A DNA stretch of 64,000 nt from assembly GCF_903645305.1 (NCBI RefSeq), contig NZ_CAHJXO010000001.1, positions 248,001-312,000 of the forward strand, read 5' to 3'. Origin of the DNA: Corynebacterium sp. Marseille-P4321. Its GTDB lineage: Bacteria; Actinomycetota; Actinomycetes; Mycobacteriales; Mycobacteriaceae. Shown in pieces: positions 43,771-53,112 of the stretch; position 1 is the stretch's first letter, and each line of letters starts with the position of its first letter. The position numbers and the translations under genes were made by a program. Below the pieces are notes generated by a model that had not been told where the DNA came from, searched no databases, and worked only from the letters and a program-made list of their open reading frames with translations.

Positions 43771-46317
43771 ATGGCACAGAAACACACGAACAAGACGCGG
43801 GAGGCCCTGCAGCAGGCGCAGATGCGCGCGTCGGCCGCTGGCAACCCGGAGATGCGCCCGGCGCACGTGCTCGAGGCGCTGCTCACGCAGGAGGACGGCA
43901 TCGCCGCGCCGGTGCTCAAGGCCACCGGTGTGGACCCGGAGACGGTGGCGCAGGAAGCATCGCAGCTTATCGACGGCTACCCAACCGCGTCCGGCCAAAA
44001 CATGGCGAACCCGGGCGTGAACAGGGACCTGCAGACGGCGCTCGCGAACGCGCAGGACCTTGCGGGGGAGATGGGCGACGATTTCGTCTCCGCGGACGTG
44101 CTGCTCGCAGCCATCGCGAAGGGCGGCGACGACGCCGCCGAGCTGCTGACCAAGCGCGGCGCGACGTACGAGGCGCTCAAGGAGGCCTTCCCGGCGGTGC
44201 GCGGCGGCAAGACCGTCACCACGGAGAACCCGGAGGACCAGTTCCAGGCGCTTTCGAAGTACTCCACCGATCTCACCGCGCGCGCCCGGGAGGGCAAGAT
44301 CGACCCGGTGATCGGGCGCGACTCGGAGATCCGCCGCGTGGTGCAGGTGCTTTCGCGCCGCACGAAGAACAACCCGGTGCTCATTGGTGAGCCGGGTGTG
44401 GGCAAGACTGCGATCGTCGAGGGGCTTGCGCGCCGCATCGTGGCCGGTGACGTGCCGGAGTCCCTGAAAGGCAAGACGCTGATCAGCCTGGATCTGGGCT
44501 CGATGGTTGCGGGCGCGAAGTTCCGCGGCGAGTTCGAGGAGCGCCTGAAGGCGGTGCTGGACGAGATTAAGGAGTCGAACGGGCAGATCATCACGTTTAT
44601 CGATGAGCTGCACACCATAGTCGGCGCCGGCGCGACCGGTGATTCGGCGATGGACGCTGGCAACATGATCAAGCCGATGCTCGCGCGCGGCGAGCTGCGA
44701 CTGGTTGGTGCGACGACGTTGGATGAGTACCGGCAGTACATCGAGAAGGACGCCGCGCTTGAGCGCCGCTTCCAGCAGGTGTACGTGGGTGAGCCGACGG
44801 TGGAGGACACCATCGGCATCCTGCGTGGCCTGAAGGACCGCTACGAGGTGCACCACGGCGTGCGCATCCAGGACTCGGCGCTGGTAAGTGCGGCGGAGCT
44901 GTCGAACCGCTACATCACGAACCGTTTCCTGCCGGACAAGGCCATCGACTTGGTGGATGAGGCGGGCTCGCGCCTGCGCATGCAGATCGATTCTTCCCCG
45001 CAGGAGATCGACGAGCTGGAGCGCATCGTGCGCCGCCTGGAGATCGAGGAGATCGCGCTGGAGAAGGAGTCCGACGCGGCCTCGCAGCAGCGCCTGGAGC
45101 ACCTGCGCGAGGAGCTAGCGGACCAGCGCGAGAAACTCGGCGAGATGAAGGCCCGCTGGGAGAACGAGAAGGGTGAGGTCAACCGCATCCAGTCCGCGAA
45201 GGAGGAGCTCGAGCGGCTGCGCAACGAGTCCGAGATCGCGGAGCGCGAGGGCGACTACGCGAAGGTCTCGGAGCTGCGCTACGGCCGTATCCCGGAGCTG
45301 GAGAAGCAGGTCGCGGAGGCTGAGTCGCAGGCCGGCAGCAAGACGATGCTGGAAGAGGAGGTCACCCCGGATGTGATCGCGGATGTGGTTTCCTCCTGGA
45401 CCGGCATCCCGGCCGGCAAGATGCTGCAGGGCGAGACCGAGAAGCTGCTGAACATGGAGTCGGTGCTCGGCGAGCGCGTCGTGGGCCAGAAGGACGCGGT
45501 GGTTGCGGTCTCGGACGCGGGGCGCCGCGCCCGCGCCGGTGTGGCGGATCCGAACCGCCCGATCGGTTCCTTCCTGTTCCTCGGCCCGACGGGTGTGGGT
45601 AAGACGGAGCTGGCGAAGGCGTTGAGCGAGTTCCTCTTCGACGATGAGTCGGCGATGATTCGCATCGACATGTCGGAGTACGGCGAGAAGCACTCGGTGG
45701 CCCGCCTGGTCGGTGCCCCTCCGGGGTACGTCGGCTACGACGCGGGCGGCCAGCTCACCGAGGCTGTGCGCCGTCGCCCGTACTCGCTGGTGCTTTTCGA
45801 CGAGGTCGAGAAAGCCCACCCGGATGTCTTCGACGTGTTGCTGCAGGTGCTCGACGAGGGCCGCTTGACCGACGGCCAGGGCCGCCACGTGGACTTCAAG
45901 AACACCGTGGTCATCCTCACCTCGAACCTGGGCGCGGGCGGCGACCGCGAGCAGATCATGAACGCGGTGAAGCACCACTTCAAGCCGGAGTTCATCAACC
46001 GTCTCGACGACGTGGTGGTCTTCGAGCCGCTGAGCCAGGAGCAGCTGGTGGGCATCGTCGACATTCAGCTCGAGGGGCTCGCACAGCGACTCGCTTCTCG
46101 ACGGCTCACGCTCGACGTCTCCGACTCCGCCAGGTCCTGGCTTGCAGAGCGCGGCTACGACCCGGCGTACGGCGCCCGCCCCCTACGCCGCCTGATCCAG
46201 CAGGCGATCGGCGACCGCTTGGCGAAGAAGCTGCTCGCCGGCGAGATCCGCGACGGCGACACAGTGCACGTGGACGTCGCCGACGGCGGCGAGGCGCTCT
46301 CGGTTCAGGCGCGGTAG
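43771..46317 (+). CDS. clpB: Protein disaggregase ClpB
   Basis: An 848-residue AAA+ disaggregase that works with DnaK/DnaJ. The start is ATG 43771 with GGAAAGG upstream; an in-frame extension to 43696 would run through the promoter and operator and is rejected. There is an N-domain (1-150) and a first AAA module with Walker [11 protein letters not shown] and Walker [11 protein letters not shown]. The coiled-coil M-domain lies at about 400-525 ([19 protein letters not shown]). The second AAA module has [12 protein letters not shown] and [13 protein letters not shown]. There is no internal truncation. HspR (HAIR) and SigH signals lie upstream. Confidence 0.98.
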   Translation: MAQKHTNKTREALQQAQMRASAAGNPEMRPAHVLEALLTQEDGIAAPVLKATGVDPETVAQEASQLIDGYPTASGQNMANPGVNRDLQTALANAQDLAGEMGDDFVSADVLLAAIAKGGDDAAELLTKRGATYEALKEAFPAVRGGKTVTTENPEDQFQALSKYSTDLTARAREGKIDPVIGRDSEIRRVVQVLSRRTKNNPVLIGEPGVGKTAIVEGLARRIVAGDVPESLKGKTLISLDLGSMVAGAKFRGEFEERLKAVLDEIKESNGQIITFIDELHTIVGAGATGDSAMDAGNMIKPMLARGELRLVGATTLDEYRQYIEKDAALERRFQQVYVGEPTVEDTIGILRGLKDRYEVHHGVRIQDSALVSAAELSNRYITNRFLPDKAIDLVDEAGSRLRMQIDSSPQEIDELERIVRRLEIEEIALEKESDAASQQRLEHLREELADQREKLGEMKARWENEKGEVNRIQSAKEELERLRNESEIAEREGDYAKVSELRYGRIPELEKQVAEAESQAGSKTMLEEEVTPDVIADVVSSWTGIPAGKMLQGETEKLLNMESVLGERVVGQKDAVVAVSDAGRRARAGVADPNRPIGSFLFLGPTGVGKTELAKALSEFLFDDESAMIRIDMSEYGEKHSVARLVGAPPGYVGYDAGGQLTEAVRRRPYSLVLFDEVEKAHPDVFDVLLQVLDEGRLTDGQGRHVDFKNTVVILTSNLGAGGDREQIMNAVKHHFKPEFINRLDDVVVFEPLSQEQLVGIVDIQLEGLAQRLASRRLTLDVSDSARSWLAERGYDPAYGARPLRRLIQQAIGDRLAKKLLAGEIRDGDTVHVDVADGGEALSVQAR

Positions 46318-46417
46318 GCAGAGTCGCGTTAAGCGGAGGCGCGTTAGGCACCGGCAGGCGTCGATAAGCGGGCGTAGCATTGAAGTCGTCTTACCTTCGA
46401 TGAGAAAGGACATTTCG

Positions 46418-47326
46418 GTGAGCGACTTCAACAATGTGGCAGTGCTCGGCACTGGAACGCTGGGCTCGCAGATCATCATGCAGGCTGCCTACGCCGGCAA
46501 GAACGTCGCGGCGTACGACATTTCGGACGAAGTGTTGGCGAAGCTGCCGGACCGTTGGGAGTGGATGCGCGGGTTCTACCGCAACGACCTGGAGGACTTC
46601 ACGGAAGAGAAGTTCGACGAGGCGATCGCGCGCATTACCCCGACGACGGACCTGAAAGCCGCGACGGAAAACGCCGACATCGTCATCGAATCGGTGCCGG
46701 AGAACATCGACCTGAAGCACAAAGTGTACAAGGAGCTCTCGGGCTACGTCTCCGACGATTGCATCGTGGCGACGAACTCGTCGTACTTGCTGCCGAGCGA
46801 GATGGCGCCGGCCGTTGAGAAGCCTGAGCGCTTCGGCGCCTTGCACTTCGCGAACAAGGTGTGGAAGGGCAACAACGGCGAGATCATGGGCTGCGATTCC
46901 ACCGCACCCGAGACGCTGGACGCCATCGAGCAGTTTGCCAAGGAGATCAACCTCCGCCCGTTCAGGGTGCTCAAGGAGGTCCGCGGCTACATCCTCAACG
47001 CTCAGCTCGTGCCGCTGCTGCGCAACGCGGTGACCCTGTACGCCAACGGTGTGGCCAGCTACGAGGACATCAACGACTCGTTCAAGGTGGCCCTGCAGTA
47101 CCCGACCGGCATGATCGAGGTCGCCGACACTGTCGGCTTCCCGCTCCTCGCCTACGCGTGGGCGAATGAGGAAGACCCGAAGCTGCGCGAATGGGCTGCC
47201 GCCGCGGGCGAGGCCGTGAAGGCCGGCAAGGGTGGCCTCGGCGACGGCGAGGGCTTCTACAAATACGACGAGCAGGGCAACGTGGTGGGCAAGGGCACCG
47301 CGTTCCCGGACGTCTGGGGCGAGTAA
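46418..47326 (+). CDS. 3-hydroxyacyl-CoA dehydrogenase family protein
   Basis: A 302-residue dehydrogenase. I chose GTG 46418, with AGAAAGGA 7 nt upstream; an ATG at 46400 is the alternative. The N-terminal Rossmann fold has NVAVLGTGTLGSQ and the acidic Asp of AAYD, favouring NAD. IVATNSSYLLPSEMA and GALHFANKVWKG correspond to the family's serine and histidine active-site segments. The C-terminal helical domain contains GYILNAQLVPLLRNA. It probably oxidises a 3-hydroxyacyl-CoA such as 3-hydroxybutyryl-CoA. No beta-oxidation partner is adjacent. Confidence 0.9.
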   Translation: MSDFNNVAVLGTGTLGSQIIMQAAYAGKNVAAYDISDEVLAKLPDRWEWMRGFYRNDLEDFTEEKFDEAIARITPTTDLKAATENADIVIESVPENIDLKHKVYKELSGYVSDDCIVATNSSYLLPSEMAPAVEKPERFGALHFANKVWKGNNGEIMGCDSTAPETLDAIEQFAKEINLRPFRVLKEVRGYILNAQLVPLLRNAVTLYANGVASYEDINDSFKVALQYPTGMIEVADTVGFPLLAYAWANEEDPKLREWAAAAGEAVKAGKGGLGDGEGFYKYDEQGNVVGKGTAFPDVWGE

Positions 47327-47341
47327 GAGCTTTCAATCGCT

Positions 47342-47485
47342 GGCGCGGGTCGGTAGTTCGTGAAGTTGCGGCAGTCTTGACTCCGGAATACGGGAGACGT
47401 CAAAGCAGATCGCCCGTTTGATGCGCCCCTCGTAGAGAGTTCAGACTGAGGTAGCGAGTCTGCTATACGAATGCTGACCCGCGCC
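47342..47485. other. 144-bp inverted-repeat-bounded element, possible structured RNA or MITE-like
   Basis: GGCGCGGGTC (47342-47351) and GACCCGCGCC (47476-47485) are a perfect 10-bp inverted repeat enclosing 124 bp. Inside are an irregular stem (TTGA...TCAA with CTCCG/CGGGAG, 47377-47403) and a perfect hairpin CAGACT/AGTCTG (47442-47447 with 47457-47462). It starts 16 bp after the dehydrogenase stop. It could be a long-range-closed RNA, a miniature mobile element or an elaborate terminator. Confidence 0.4.
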
Positions 47486-47993
47486 CTTCCTGGGTGTGCA
47501 AAATCGGGTAATTCGTATCGCTGTTAGTTGGAGATTCGCCCCCAAGCGAGAGATTGATTGCCCCCTGTCTGGTCGATGTAGGGTTCAAGCCGTTGCTGCG
47601 AAACCCATGCGATGTCTCTGCGCATCTTGTCGTTACCCCCGCTAATTCCCCAAAAAAGTTCGACTCTCGCTATAATCACGCGCAGACCGTCTGAATGGCT
47701 TGGTTTTCAACGTCGTCGACGGTGAGGGTCTTGCTGAAGCGTAATCGCTTGCAAGGCCCTCGTTTCGCTTCCAATGAGTCGGCGCTGCGATGCTCGAAGT
47801 TGGCTCACCGGCATCCGGCTCGGGAGAATGCCCCGTTGGTTTCACGACATACCTGGAGTGAAAAGTAACAGGTACACCTACGCCTGTTCGCGCGACCAGA
47901 GGCGGCCGTCGAAGTACCGCCCCCACCACCACAAACCGCGCCCAACCCCCGTAACACTGCCCGCGCGTCGGCGGAGGGTTTAGACTGCCAAGC
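47486..47993. other. 508-bp stretch without a convincing gene
   Basis: Base composition is less GC-rich than the neighbours. A 33-codon minus-strand frame (47524-47625) reads WVSQQRLEPYIDQTGGN, reminiscent of the start of some Abi-like phage-defence proteins, and then stops. This may be a remnant of a lost accessory gene. The promoter of the DUF4265-like gene is presumably at the right end. Confidence 0.4.
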
Positions 47994-48440
47994 ATGCAGC
48001 CGACTACGACGATCCTCACCCGCGTTGCCATCCCCGGCGTGGAGAGCGAACAGCTCGAGGCGCACCAGATCGGCAACAACCACTTCGTGGTGGCCAGCGT
48101 GCCGTTCGTGGACACCACGCTGGCGCTCGGCGACATCGTGGAATGCGTGACCGTTGGTGGGCAGTTCCACGTGGACCGCGTGCTGGTGCGCGGCGGCGCG
48201 TCGACAGTGCGCGTGCTGCCGGAGGACGCGGACCCGGACGCTGGCCCGGGGATGCCTAACGCCGCGGCGGACGATATCGCGGAGACGCTGCTCGCCTTTG
48301 GCTGCAGGGTGGAGTTGGGCCCGGGTGGGATGCTCGCGGCGTCGATAGGCGCGGACTGCCCCCGCGAAGGCATCACAGAATGGCTCGATGGCCTGGCGCG
48401 CGACGGCGTGATTCAGGTCGCGCCGGGCTACATGGCGTAA
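47994..48440 (+). CDS. DUF4265-like protein
   Basis: A 148-residue cytoplasmic protein. The first 70 residues (VASVPFVDTTLALGDIVECV) resemble the DUF4265 pattern of a small beta domain with L-G-D-x-V. The C-terminal half (DDIAETLLAFGCRVEL, GITEWLDGLARDGVIQVAPGYM) looks like a small alpha/beta domain. No function is known for the family. No strong ribosome site precedes the ATG. Confidence 0.65.
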   Translation: MQPTTTILTRVAIPGVESEQLEAHQIGNNHFVVASVPFVDTTLALGDIVECVTVGGQFHVDRVLVRGGASTVRVLPEDADPDAGPGMPNAAADDIAETLLAFGCRVELGPGGMLAASIGADCPREGITEWLDGLARDGVIQVAPGYMA

Positions 48441-48487
48441 GGCCCTGGCCCCTGCGGTGTGCCAGCACCGCCTATACACTGGCGCCC

Positions 48488-49330
48488 ATGAGCGTCTTTG
48501 TCTCCGCTGCCGAGTTGTTCGACACGATTCAGTCCGGCCACAAGCACACCGTCATCGCCGCGTTGTGGGAGCCGAAAGAGGGCAAGGCCTGGTCAAAGTT
48601 CCAGTCCGAGCACATTCCCACCGCGCTGTTCTGCGACCCGTCGTCGCAGCTCGCGGGCTTGCCGGGGCGCAAGAACGGCCGTAACCCGCTGCCGCCGTTC
48701 GATGTGGTGGAGAAGGCGGTGGCCGAATGGGGCATCGAGGAAGGCCGCCCGACCTTTGTCTACGACGGCGGCAACGGCCTCTTCGCCGCGCGCCTGTGGT
48801 GGGTGCTGCGCTGGGCGGGCGTGGAGGACGTGCAGATCCTCGACGGCGGCTTCGCCAACTGGGATGCAAACGGCTACCCCACGGTTGCGGGCCCGGGCGG
48901 CATGGTTGTGCCGCGCGGCATGGAGCTTGAGCAGGGCAAACTGCCCACAGCAAGCATCGATGAGGTGAAGAGTTTTAGCGGCATGCTTATCGACGCTCGC
49001 GGGCAACGCCGCTTCCAAGGCCGCCGCGAAGTCCTCGATCTACGCGCTGGCCACATCCCGGGCGCGCTGAATTTGCCGGTGGAGGACTTCTTCGACGCTG
49101 AGACGCACCGCGTGAAGGACGACGACTACATCCGCGACCGTTTCGCCCAGGTGGGGATTACGCACAACTCTTCGCCGGATGACGCGATCACGTACTCCGG
49201 CTCGGGCAACCACTCGGCGCTGCTGCTCGCCGCGATGGAGCACGCGGGCCTGCCGGTGCTACGCCACTATGTGGGCGGCTGGTCGCAGTGGAGCGCGGAC
49301 CCGGAAAACCCGGTGAGCACGCAGCTCTAA
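48488..49330 (+). CDS. Rhodanese-like thiosulfate sulfurtransferase homologue lacking the active Cys
   Basis: A 280-residue two-domain rhodanese. I chose ATG 48488; the 36 codons of in-frame upstream extension overlap the preceding gene. The first domain includes FVYDGGNGLFAARLWWVLRWAG and ILDGGFANW. The second has MLIDARGQRRFQG and HIPGALNLP. At the catalytic loop, where active enzymes have C-x-G-S-G-V, the sequence is YSGSGNHSAL, so Cys is replaced by Ser. Thiosulfate:cyanide sulfurtransferase activity by the usual persulfide is therefore unlikely. My recollection is that related corynebacterial proteins share this, but I cannot confirm it here. Confidence 0.85.
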   Translation: MSVFVSAAELFDTIQSGHKHTVIAALWEPKEGKAWSKFQSEHIPTALFCDPSSQLAGLPGRKNGRNPLPPFDVVEKAVAEWGIEEGRPTFVYDGGNGLFAARLWWVLRWAGVEDVQILDGGFANWDANGYPTVAGPGGMVVPRGMELEQGKLPTASIDEVKSFSGMLIDARGQRRFQGRREVLDLRAGHIPGALNLPVEDFFDAETHRVKDDDYIRDRFAQVGITHNSSPDDAITYSGSGNHSALLLAAMEHAGLPVLRHYVGGWSQWSADPENPVSTQL

Positions 49331-49410
49331 GAGCCTGTTTCGACTGGTAGGGCCGGTGCGGCCACGCCGCGCCGAAATTTCGTCGGGCGGGCTTGTAACA
49401 TCTGTTCTCG

Positions 49411-50538
49411 ATGGTTGCCCTACTTTTTCTTCTCGCCCTCCTCGCCTTCGGCGGCGGGGTGGCGCTGTTTGTCGCGGATTCGCGGGAACGCTCCGCGCAG
49501 GCCGGGGACTCGGGGCAGGATGCAGGGCAGGTCGCGGGCCCGGCCGCTGGGCAGGAACCGCAGCAGGATTCTCAGCCGGAGCGGGCCCGCGAAGCTGCAA
49601 CGCAAACCCCCGCGCAAGCGCCAACGCAAGCCCCAACGCAAACACCAGCGCAGCGCTCGGAATCGCGCTCAGCGCAGCGCGCCAAATCGCGCTCAGCTTC
49701 CTTGCCCGCGTCCCTTCCCGGCGGGCAGCGCCGCGAGCGTAAGGCGTGGGCGGAAAGCCACGGGTTTACGTTCTCTAAGACGGACGACTTGCTGGCGGGC
49801 GAGTGGCACCGCGGCGCGGCGGCTAGTGGGGCGGCGCCGCGCGACGTGCTTGCGGGCTCGGCCTACGGGCACGACACCCGCATCGTAGATCTTGGTGGCA
49901 CGACGGTGATCGCCATGACCACGGGGGCGGTTTCCCCAGTGGTGGTGGACATGCGCCGCGCAAACCCCGATGCCAGCCCCGACGCGCAGCCGGGTGAAGA
50001 GGTAGGCGTCGGAACCGGTTCGGACCTTGCCAAGGTCACGGACGCCGCGGGTTTTGAGGTGTTTGGGACGATGCCGGGGGCGGTGCGGAGGTTCGTCGAT
50101 AAGCGAGTGCTCACTGCGCTCACCGAGCTGCCCGCCGCGGTGGCCGCGGTGTGGTGTGAGGGCGAGTGGGTGCTCGCCGAGCTGGACCAGCCCGGCACGC
50201 AGGCGTGGGAGGACGTGCTTGCCCCGCTCGCGCTGGTGGCGGACGCCGCGCGCACGTTGCCGCCGGAGGAAGACGAGCCGTTCCCGGAGCTGCCGGAACC
50301 GGACGCGCACACCGACGCTGATCATGCTGCGCAGGCCGCCCCGCTGCAGCGCCCCGAAAACCCGGTGGAGCTGCCCACGCGGCGCACCGGCGCCGCGCGC
50401 GGCGACTTCGAGGACCGCGAGCTGGGCGACGACGACGTGGAAACCATCGCCGGCACCGAGCACCGCACGGATTTGAACCGCGTGCGGCGGCAGCAGAAGC
50501 CGCCGTCCATTTTTGATGAGGAGGACACACATGAGTAA
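49411..50538 (+). CDS. Conserved membrane-anchored protein, function unknown (Rv0383c-like by position)
   Basis: A 375-residue protein. One N-terminal membrane helix (VALLFLLALLAFGGGVALFV) is followed by a low-complexity Gln/Pro/Thr linker with repeated APTQ and TPAQ units (about 45-80). A soluble domain (about 110-290) contains KAWAESHGFTF and VWCEGEWVLAEL, and the tail is acidic. The 3' end overlaps pyrE by 8 bp (stop inside pyrE's start), so the two are coupled. A secreted or membrane protein lies at the same place between clpB and pyrE in mycobacteria (Rv0383c). The ribosome site is weak. Confidence 0.75.
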   Translation: MVALLFLLALLAFGGGVALFVADSRERSAQAGDSGQDAGQVAGPAAGQEPQQDSQPERAREAATQTPAQAPTQAPTQTPAQRSESRSAQRAKSRSASLPASLPGGQRRERKAWAESHGFTFSKTDDLLAGEWHRGAAASGAAPRDVLAGSAYGHDTRIVDLGGTTVIAMTTGAVSPVVVDMRRANPDASPDAQPGEEVGVGTGSDLAKVTDAAGFEVFGTMPGAVRRFVDKRVLTALTELPAAVAAVWCEGEWVLAELDQPGTQAWEDVLAPLALVADAARTLPPEEDEPFPELPEPDAHTDADHAAQAAPLQRPENPVELPTRRTGAARGDFEDRELGDDDVETIAGTEHRTDLNRVRRQQKPPSIFDEEDTHE

Positions 50539-51061
50539 AGAACGTCTCGCCGAGCTGGTGAAAGAGCTGGCAGTGGTGCACGGGAAGGTGACGCTGTCCT
50601 CGGGCAAGGAGGCGGATTACTACGTCGACCTGCGCCGCGCGACGCTGCACCACGAGGCATCCCCGCTGATCGGGCAGCTGCTGCGCGAGCTTACCGACGA
50701 CCTCGAGTTCGACGCTGTCGGCGGCCTTACCCTGGGCGCCGACCCGGTGGCAACGGCCGTGATGCACGCCGACGGCCGCCCGATCGACGCGTTCGTGGTG
50801 CGTAAGGAGGCGAAGAAGCACGGGATGCAGCGCCGCATCGAGGGCCCGTCGATTAAAGGCAAGAAGGTGCTCGTAGTTGAGGACACGACCACCACCGGCA
50901 ACTCGCCGCTCACGGCCGTCGAAGCGTGCCGCGAGGAGGGCGCCGAGGTGGTTGCGGTGGCCACGGTTGTGGACCGCGCGACGGGTGCGGAGCAGGTGCT
51001 TCGCGACGCCGGCCTGGAGTACCGTTTCCTCCTCGGCCTCGAGGACCTCGGGCTTGCCTAA
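50531..51061 (+). CDS. pyrE: Orotate phosphoribosyltransferase
   Basis: A 176-residue enzyme. It makes orotidine 5'-phosphate from orotate and PRPP in pyrimidine synthesis. The start is ATG 50531 with GAGGAGG 6 nt upstream, inside the end of the preceding gene. The PRPP motif is VLVVEDTTTTGNS, and the substrate loop region includes RKEAKKHG. The length is typical for the short actinobacterial type. The stop overlaps the TTG start of the methyltransferase by 8 bp. Confidence 0.96.
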   Translation: MSKERLAELVKELAVVHGKVTLSSGKEADYYVDLRRATLHHEASPLIGQLLRELTDDLEFDAVGGLTLGADPVATAVMHADGRPIDAFVVRKEAKKHGMQRRIEGPSIKGKKVLVVEDTTTTGNSPLTAVEACREEGAEVVAVATVVDRATGAEQVLRDAGLEYRFLLGLEDLGLA

Positions 51062-51728
51062 CCAAGAATCCACACCCGAGCTCGCGCCCGGCCGCGGCCC
51101 CACTGAGTGGAACGAGGGCCGCCACGGCGTTGGCCCCTGGGAAGGGCCGTGGCCCGATGACCCGCGCCTGGACCCGGAGTTTCTCCGCGAGGGCGACAGA
51201 CGCAACGTGGTGGACGCGTACCGGTACTGGTCCCTCGACGCCATCGTGAGTGACTTGGACCAGCGGCGCCACCCGTTCCATGTCGCGATCGAGAACTTCG
51301 AAAACGACATGAACATCGGCACCGTGGTGCGCACTGCGAACGCGTTTTTGGCGCGCGAGGTGCACATCGTGGGTCGCAAGCGCTGGAACCGGCGCGGGGC
51401 GATGGTGACGGACCGTTACCAGCACATCCGCCACCACGAAGACGTCGCCAGCCTCATCAAGTGGGCCGAAAGCGAAGGCTTGGCGGTCGTGGCCATCGAT
51501 AACACGCCCGGCTCCGTGCCGCTGGAGACGGCTGAGTTGCCGCGCGAGTGCGTGCTGCTGTTCGGCCAGGAAGGCCCCGGCGTGACGCAGGCGGCGCAAC
51601 AGGCGGCGGTAATGACGTGCTCGATTGCACAGTTCGGGTCGACGCGCTCCATCAACGCGGGCGTGGCCGCGGGCATCGCGATGCATGCGTGGGTGCGCCA
51701 GCACGCGGACCTTTCAAAGTCGTGGTAA
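51054..51728 (+). CDS. SpoU/TrmH-family tRNA/rRNA 2'-O-methyltransferase
   Basis: A 224-residue protein from TTG 51054, the only reasonable start near pyrE, with GAGGA upstream. No in-frame ATG precedes the conserved domain. SPOUT motifs are visible: FENDMNIGTVVRTANAF (motif 1), CVLLFGQEGPG (motif 2) and STRSINAGVAAGIAMHAW (motif 3), which form the knotted SAM site. The target nucleotide is not predictable. It follows pyrE in related corynebacteria. Confidence 0.93.
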   Translation: MPNQESTPELAPGRGPTEWNEGRHGVGPWEGPWPDDPRLDPEFLREGDRRNVVDAYRYWSLDAIVSDLDQRRHPFHVAIENFENDMNIGTVVRTANAFLAREVHIVGRKRWNRRGAMVTDRYQHIRHHEDVASLIKWAESEGLAVVAIDNTPGSVPLETAELPRECVLLFGQEGPGVTQAAQQAAVMTCSIAQFGSTRSINAGVAAGIAMHAWVRQHADLSKSW

Positions 51729-51781
51729 CGCGCGGCTGTGCCGTGGCAATATAGTCACGGGAACAACACAAAGGAGTGCCA

Positions 51782-52984
51782 GTGCCGGATACGTGGGCGC
51801 ACAGAGCTGACCTGGCTGAGTCGGCGGTGCAAGAGCGCCACGCGCAGAAACTCTGGCTGCAGCCGAAGACGAACCTCGCCGTGGTCACCTGGCCGCCGGG
51901 GCTGAAGGACAAGCTGTTCTGGCACTGGCACTACTGGTGGCAGGCGCAGTACCTGGACTGCTTGGTGGATGCGGCGTCGCGCCGGGCCACGAAGGCACGC
52001 AAGCGCCGCATCGCGGACACGGTGCGCGGCATCGAGCGTCGCAACCGCGGGCGCCTGACGAACAATAAGCACTACGACGACAAGGCGTGGCTCACCCTCG
52101 CGTGGAACCGCGCGGTGGACCTCGGGGTGCTCAAGCACTCGCGCAAGCTCAGCGCGCTGGAATTCGACCTGCTTGCGGGCATCGACCCGGTGACGGGCGT
52201 GCTTCCGTGGCGCAAGGACGAGACGTACTACAACGTGCCGTCGAACGCGCCGGCCGCGATCATTTTCGCGCGCACGGGCCGCTTGGATAAGGCCCGCGAG
52301 ATCATGGACTGGACCTTCGACAACCTGATCTCCGAAAACGGTCTGCTCCAAGACGGCATCCGGATGCGCATGCACGGCCCGGAGACGAACCCGAAGATCT
52401 ACACGTACAACCAGGGCACCGCCATCGGCGCGAGCCTGGAGATCGCGCTTGCGCTGCGCGAGGACGTCGGCTTGGCCCTGGACGAGCCGATCGACAGCTT
52501 CGAGTATTCCGAGCGCGCGGACGCGTCGATGTTCTACATCACGCACATCCGCTCCACGGTCAAAGCAGTTGCATTGCACTTGGCGACGCCCCAGGGAGTG
52601 CTCATAAGCCCCAAGCACGAATCCGGGGAGGGCGACGGCGGCTTATTCAAAGGCATCTTGGCGCGCTACCTCGCGGACGTGGCGATTCGCATGCCGGAGG
52701 ATAGCCGCCAGAACATCGCGACGAAGAAGATCGCGGCGCGCATGGTGCTGCAGTCGGCCGAGTCGCTGTGGTCGCACCGCCTCGAAGTGGACGGGCTTCC
52801 GGTCTTCGCCGCGGAGTGGACTGAGGATGCAAAGTTGCCGCATAACTTTGGGATAGGGCCATCGTCGATAAGCGAAGCGGTTGGGCTGGTGCGCATCGAT
52901 GAACGCGACCTTTCCGTGCAGCTTTCCGGCTGGATGCTGCTGGAAGCAGCGGCGCGCGTGGAAGCCGCCCTGAACGAACAGTAG
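51782..52984 (+). CDS. Glycoside hydrolase family 76-like protein (alpha-1,6-mannanase type)
   Basis: A 400-residue protein. I chose GTG 51782 with AAAGGAG 5 nt upstream; GTG 51776 touches that site. The (alpha/alpha)6 pattern with HYDDKAWLTLAW carries the adjacent Asp-Asp pair that is catalytic in GH76. WHWHYWWQAQYLDCLVDAA, YNVPSNAPAAIIFAR and YTYNQGTAIGASLE are also family-like. There is no signal peptide, so an intracellular role is implied. The order methyltransferase-GH76-fda is conserved in corynebacteria and mycobacteria (Rv0365c). Confidence 0.88.
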   Translation: MPDTWAHRADLAESAVQERHAQKLWLQPKTNLAVVTWPPGLKDKLFWHWHYWWQAQYLDCLVDAASRRATKARKRRIADTVRGIERRNRGRLTNNKHYDDKAWLTLAWNRAVDLGVLKHSRKLSALEFDLLAGIDPVTGVLPWRKDETYYNVPSNAPAAIIFARTGRLDKAREIMDWTFDNLISENGLLQDGIRMRMHGPETNPKIYTYNQGTAIGASLEIALALREDVGLALDEPIDSFEYSERADASMFYITHIRSTVKAVALHLATPQGVLISPKHESGEGDGGLFKGILARYLADVAIRMPEDSRQNIATKKIAARMVLQSAESLWSHRLEVDGLPVFAAEWTEDAKLPHNFGIGPSSISEAVGLVRIDERDLSVQLSGWMLLEAAARVEAALNEQ

Positions 52985-53112
52985 AGCGCGACGCTGAGTC
53001 CCGCCCCGCGCACAGCGACGCCCCTTGCGACGCCCCGCCGCACACCTGCAACCAGCCAGCAAAGCGGGCATACTTGAAGGCGTAACTGATCCCGAAAGCA
53101 GGAGGCACTTTC

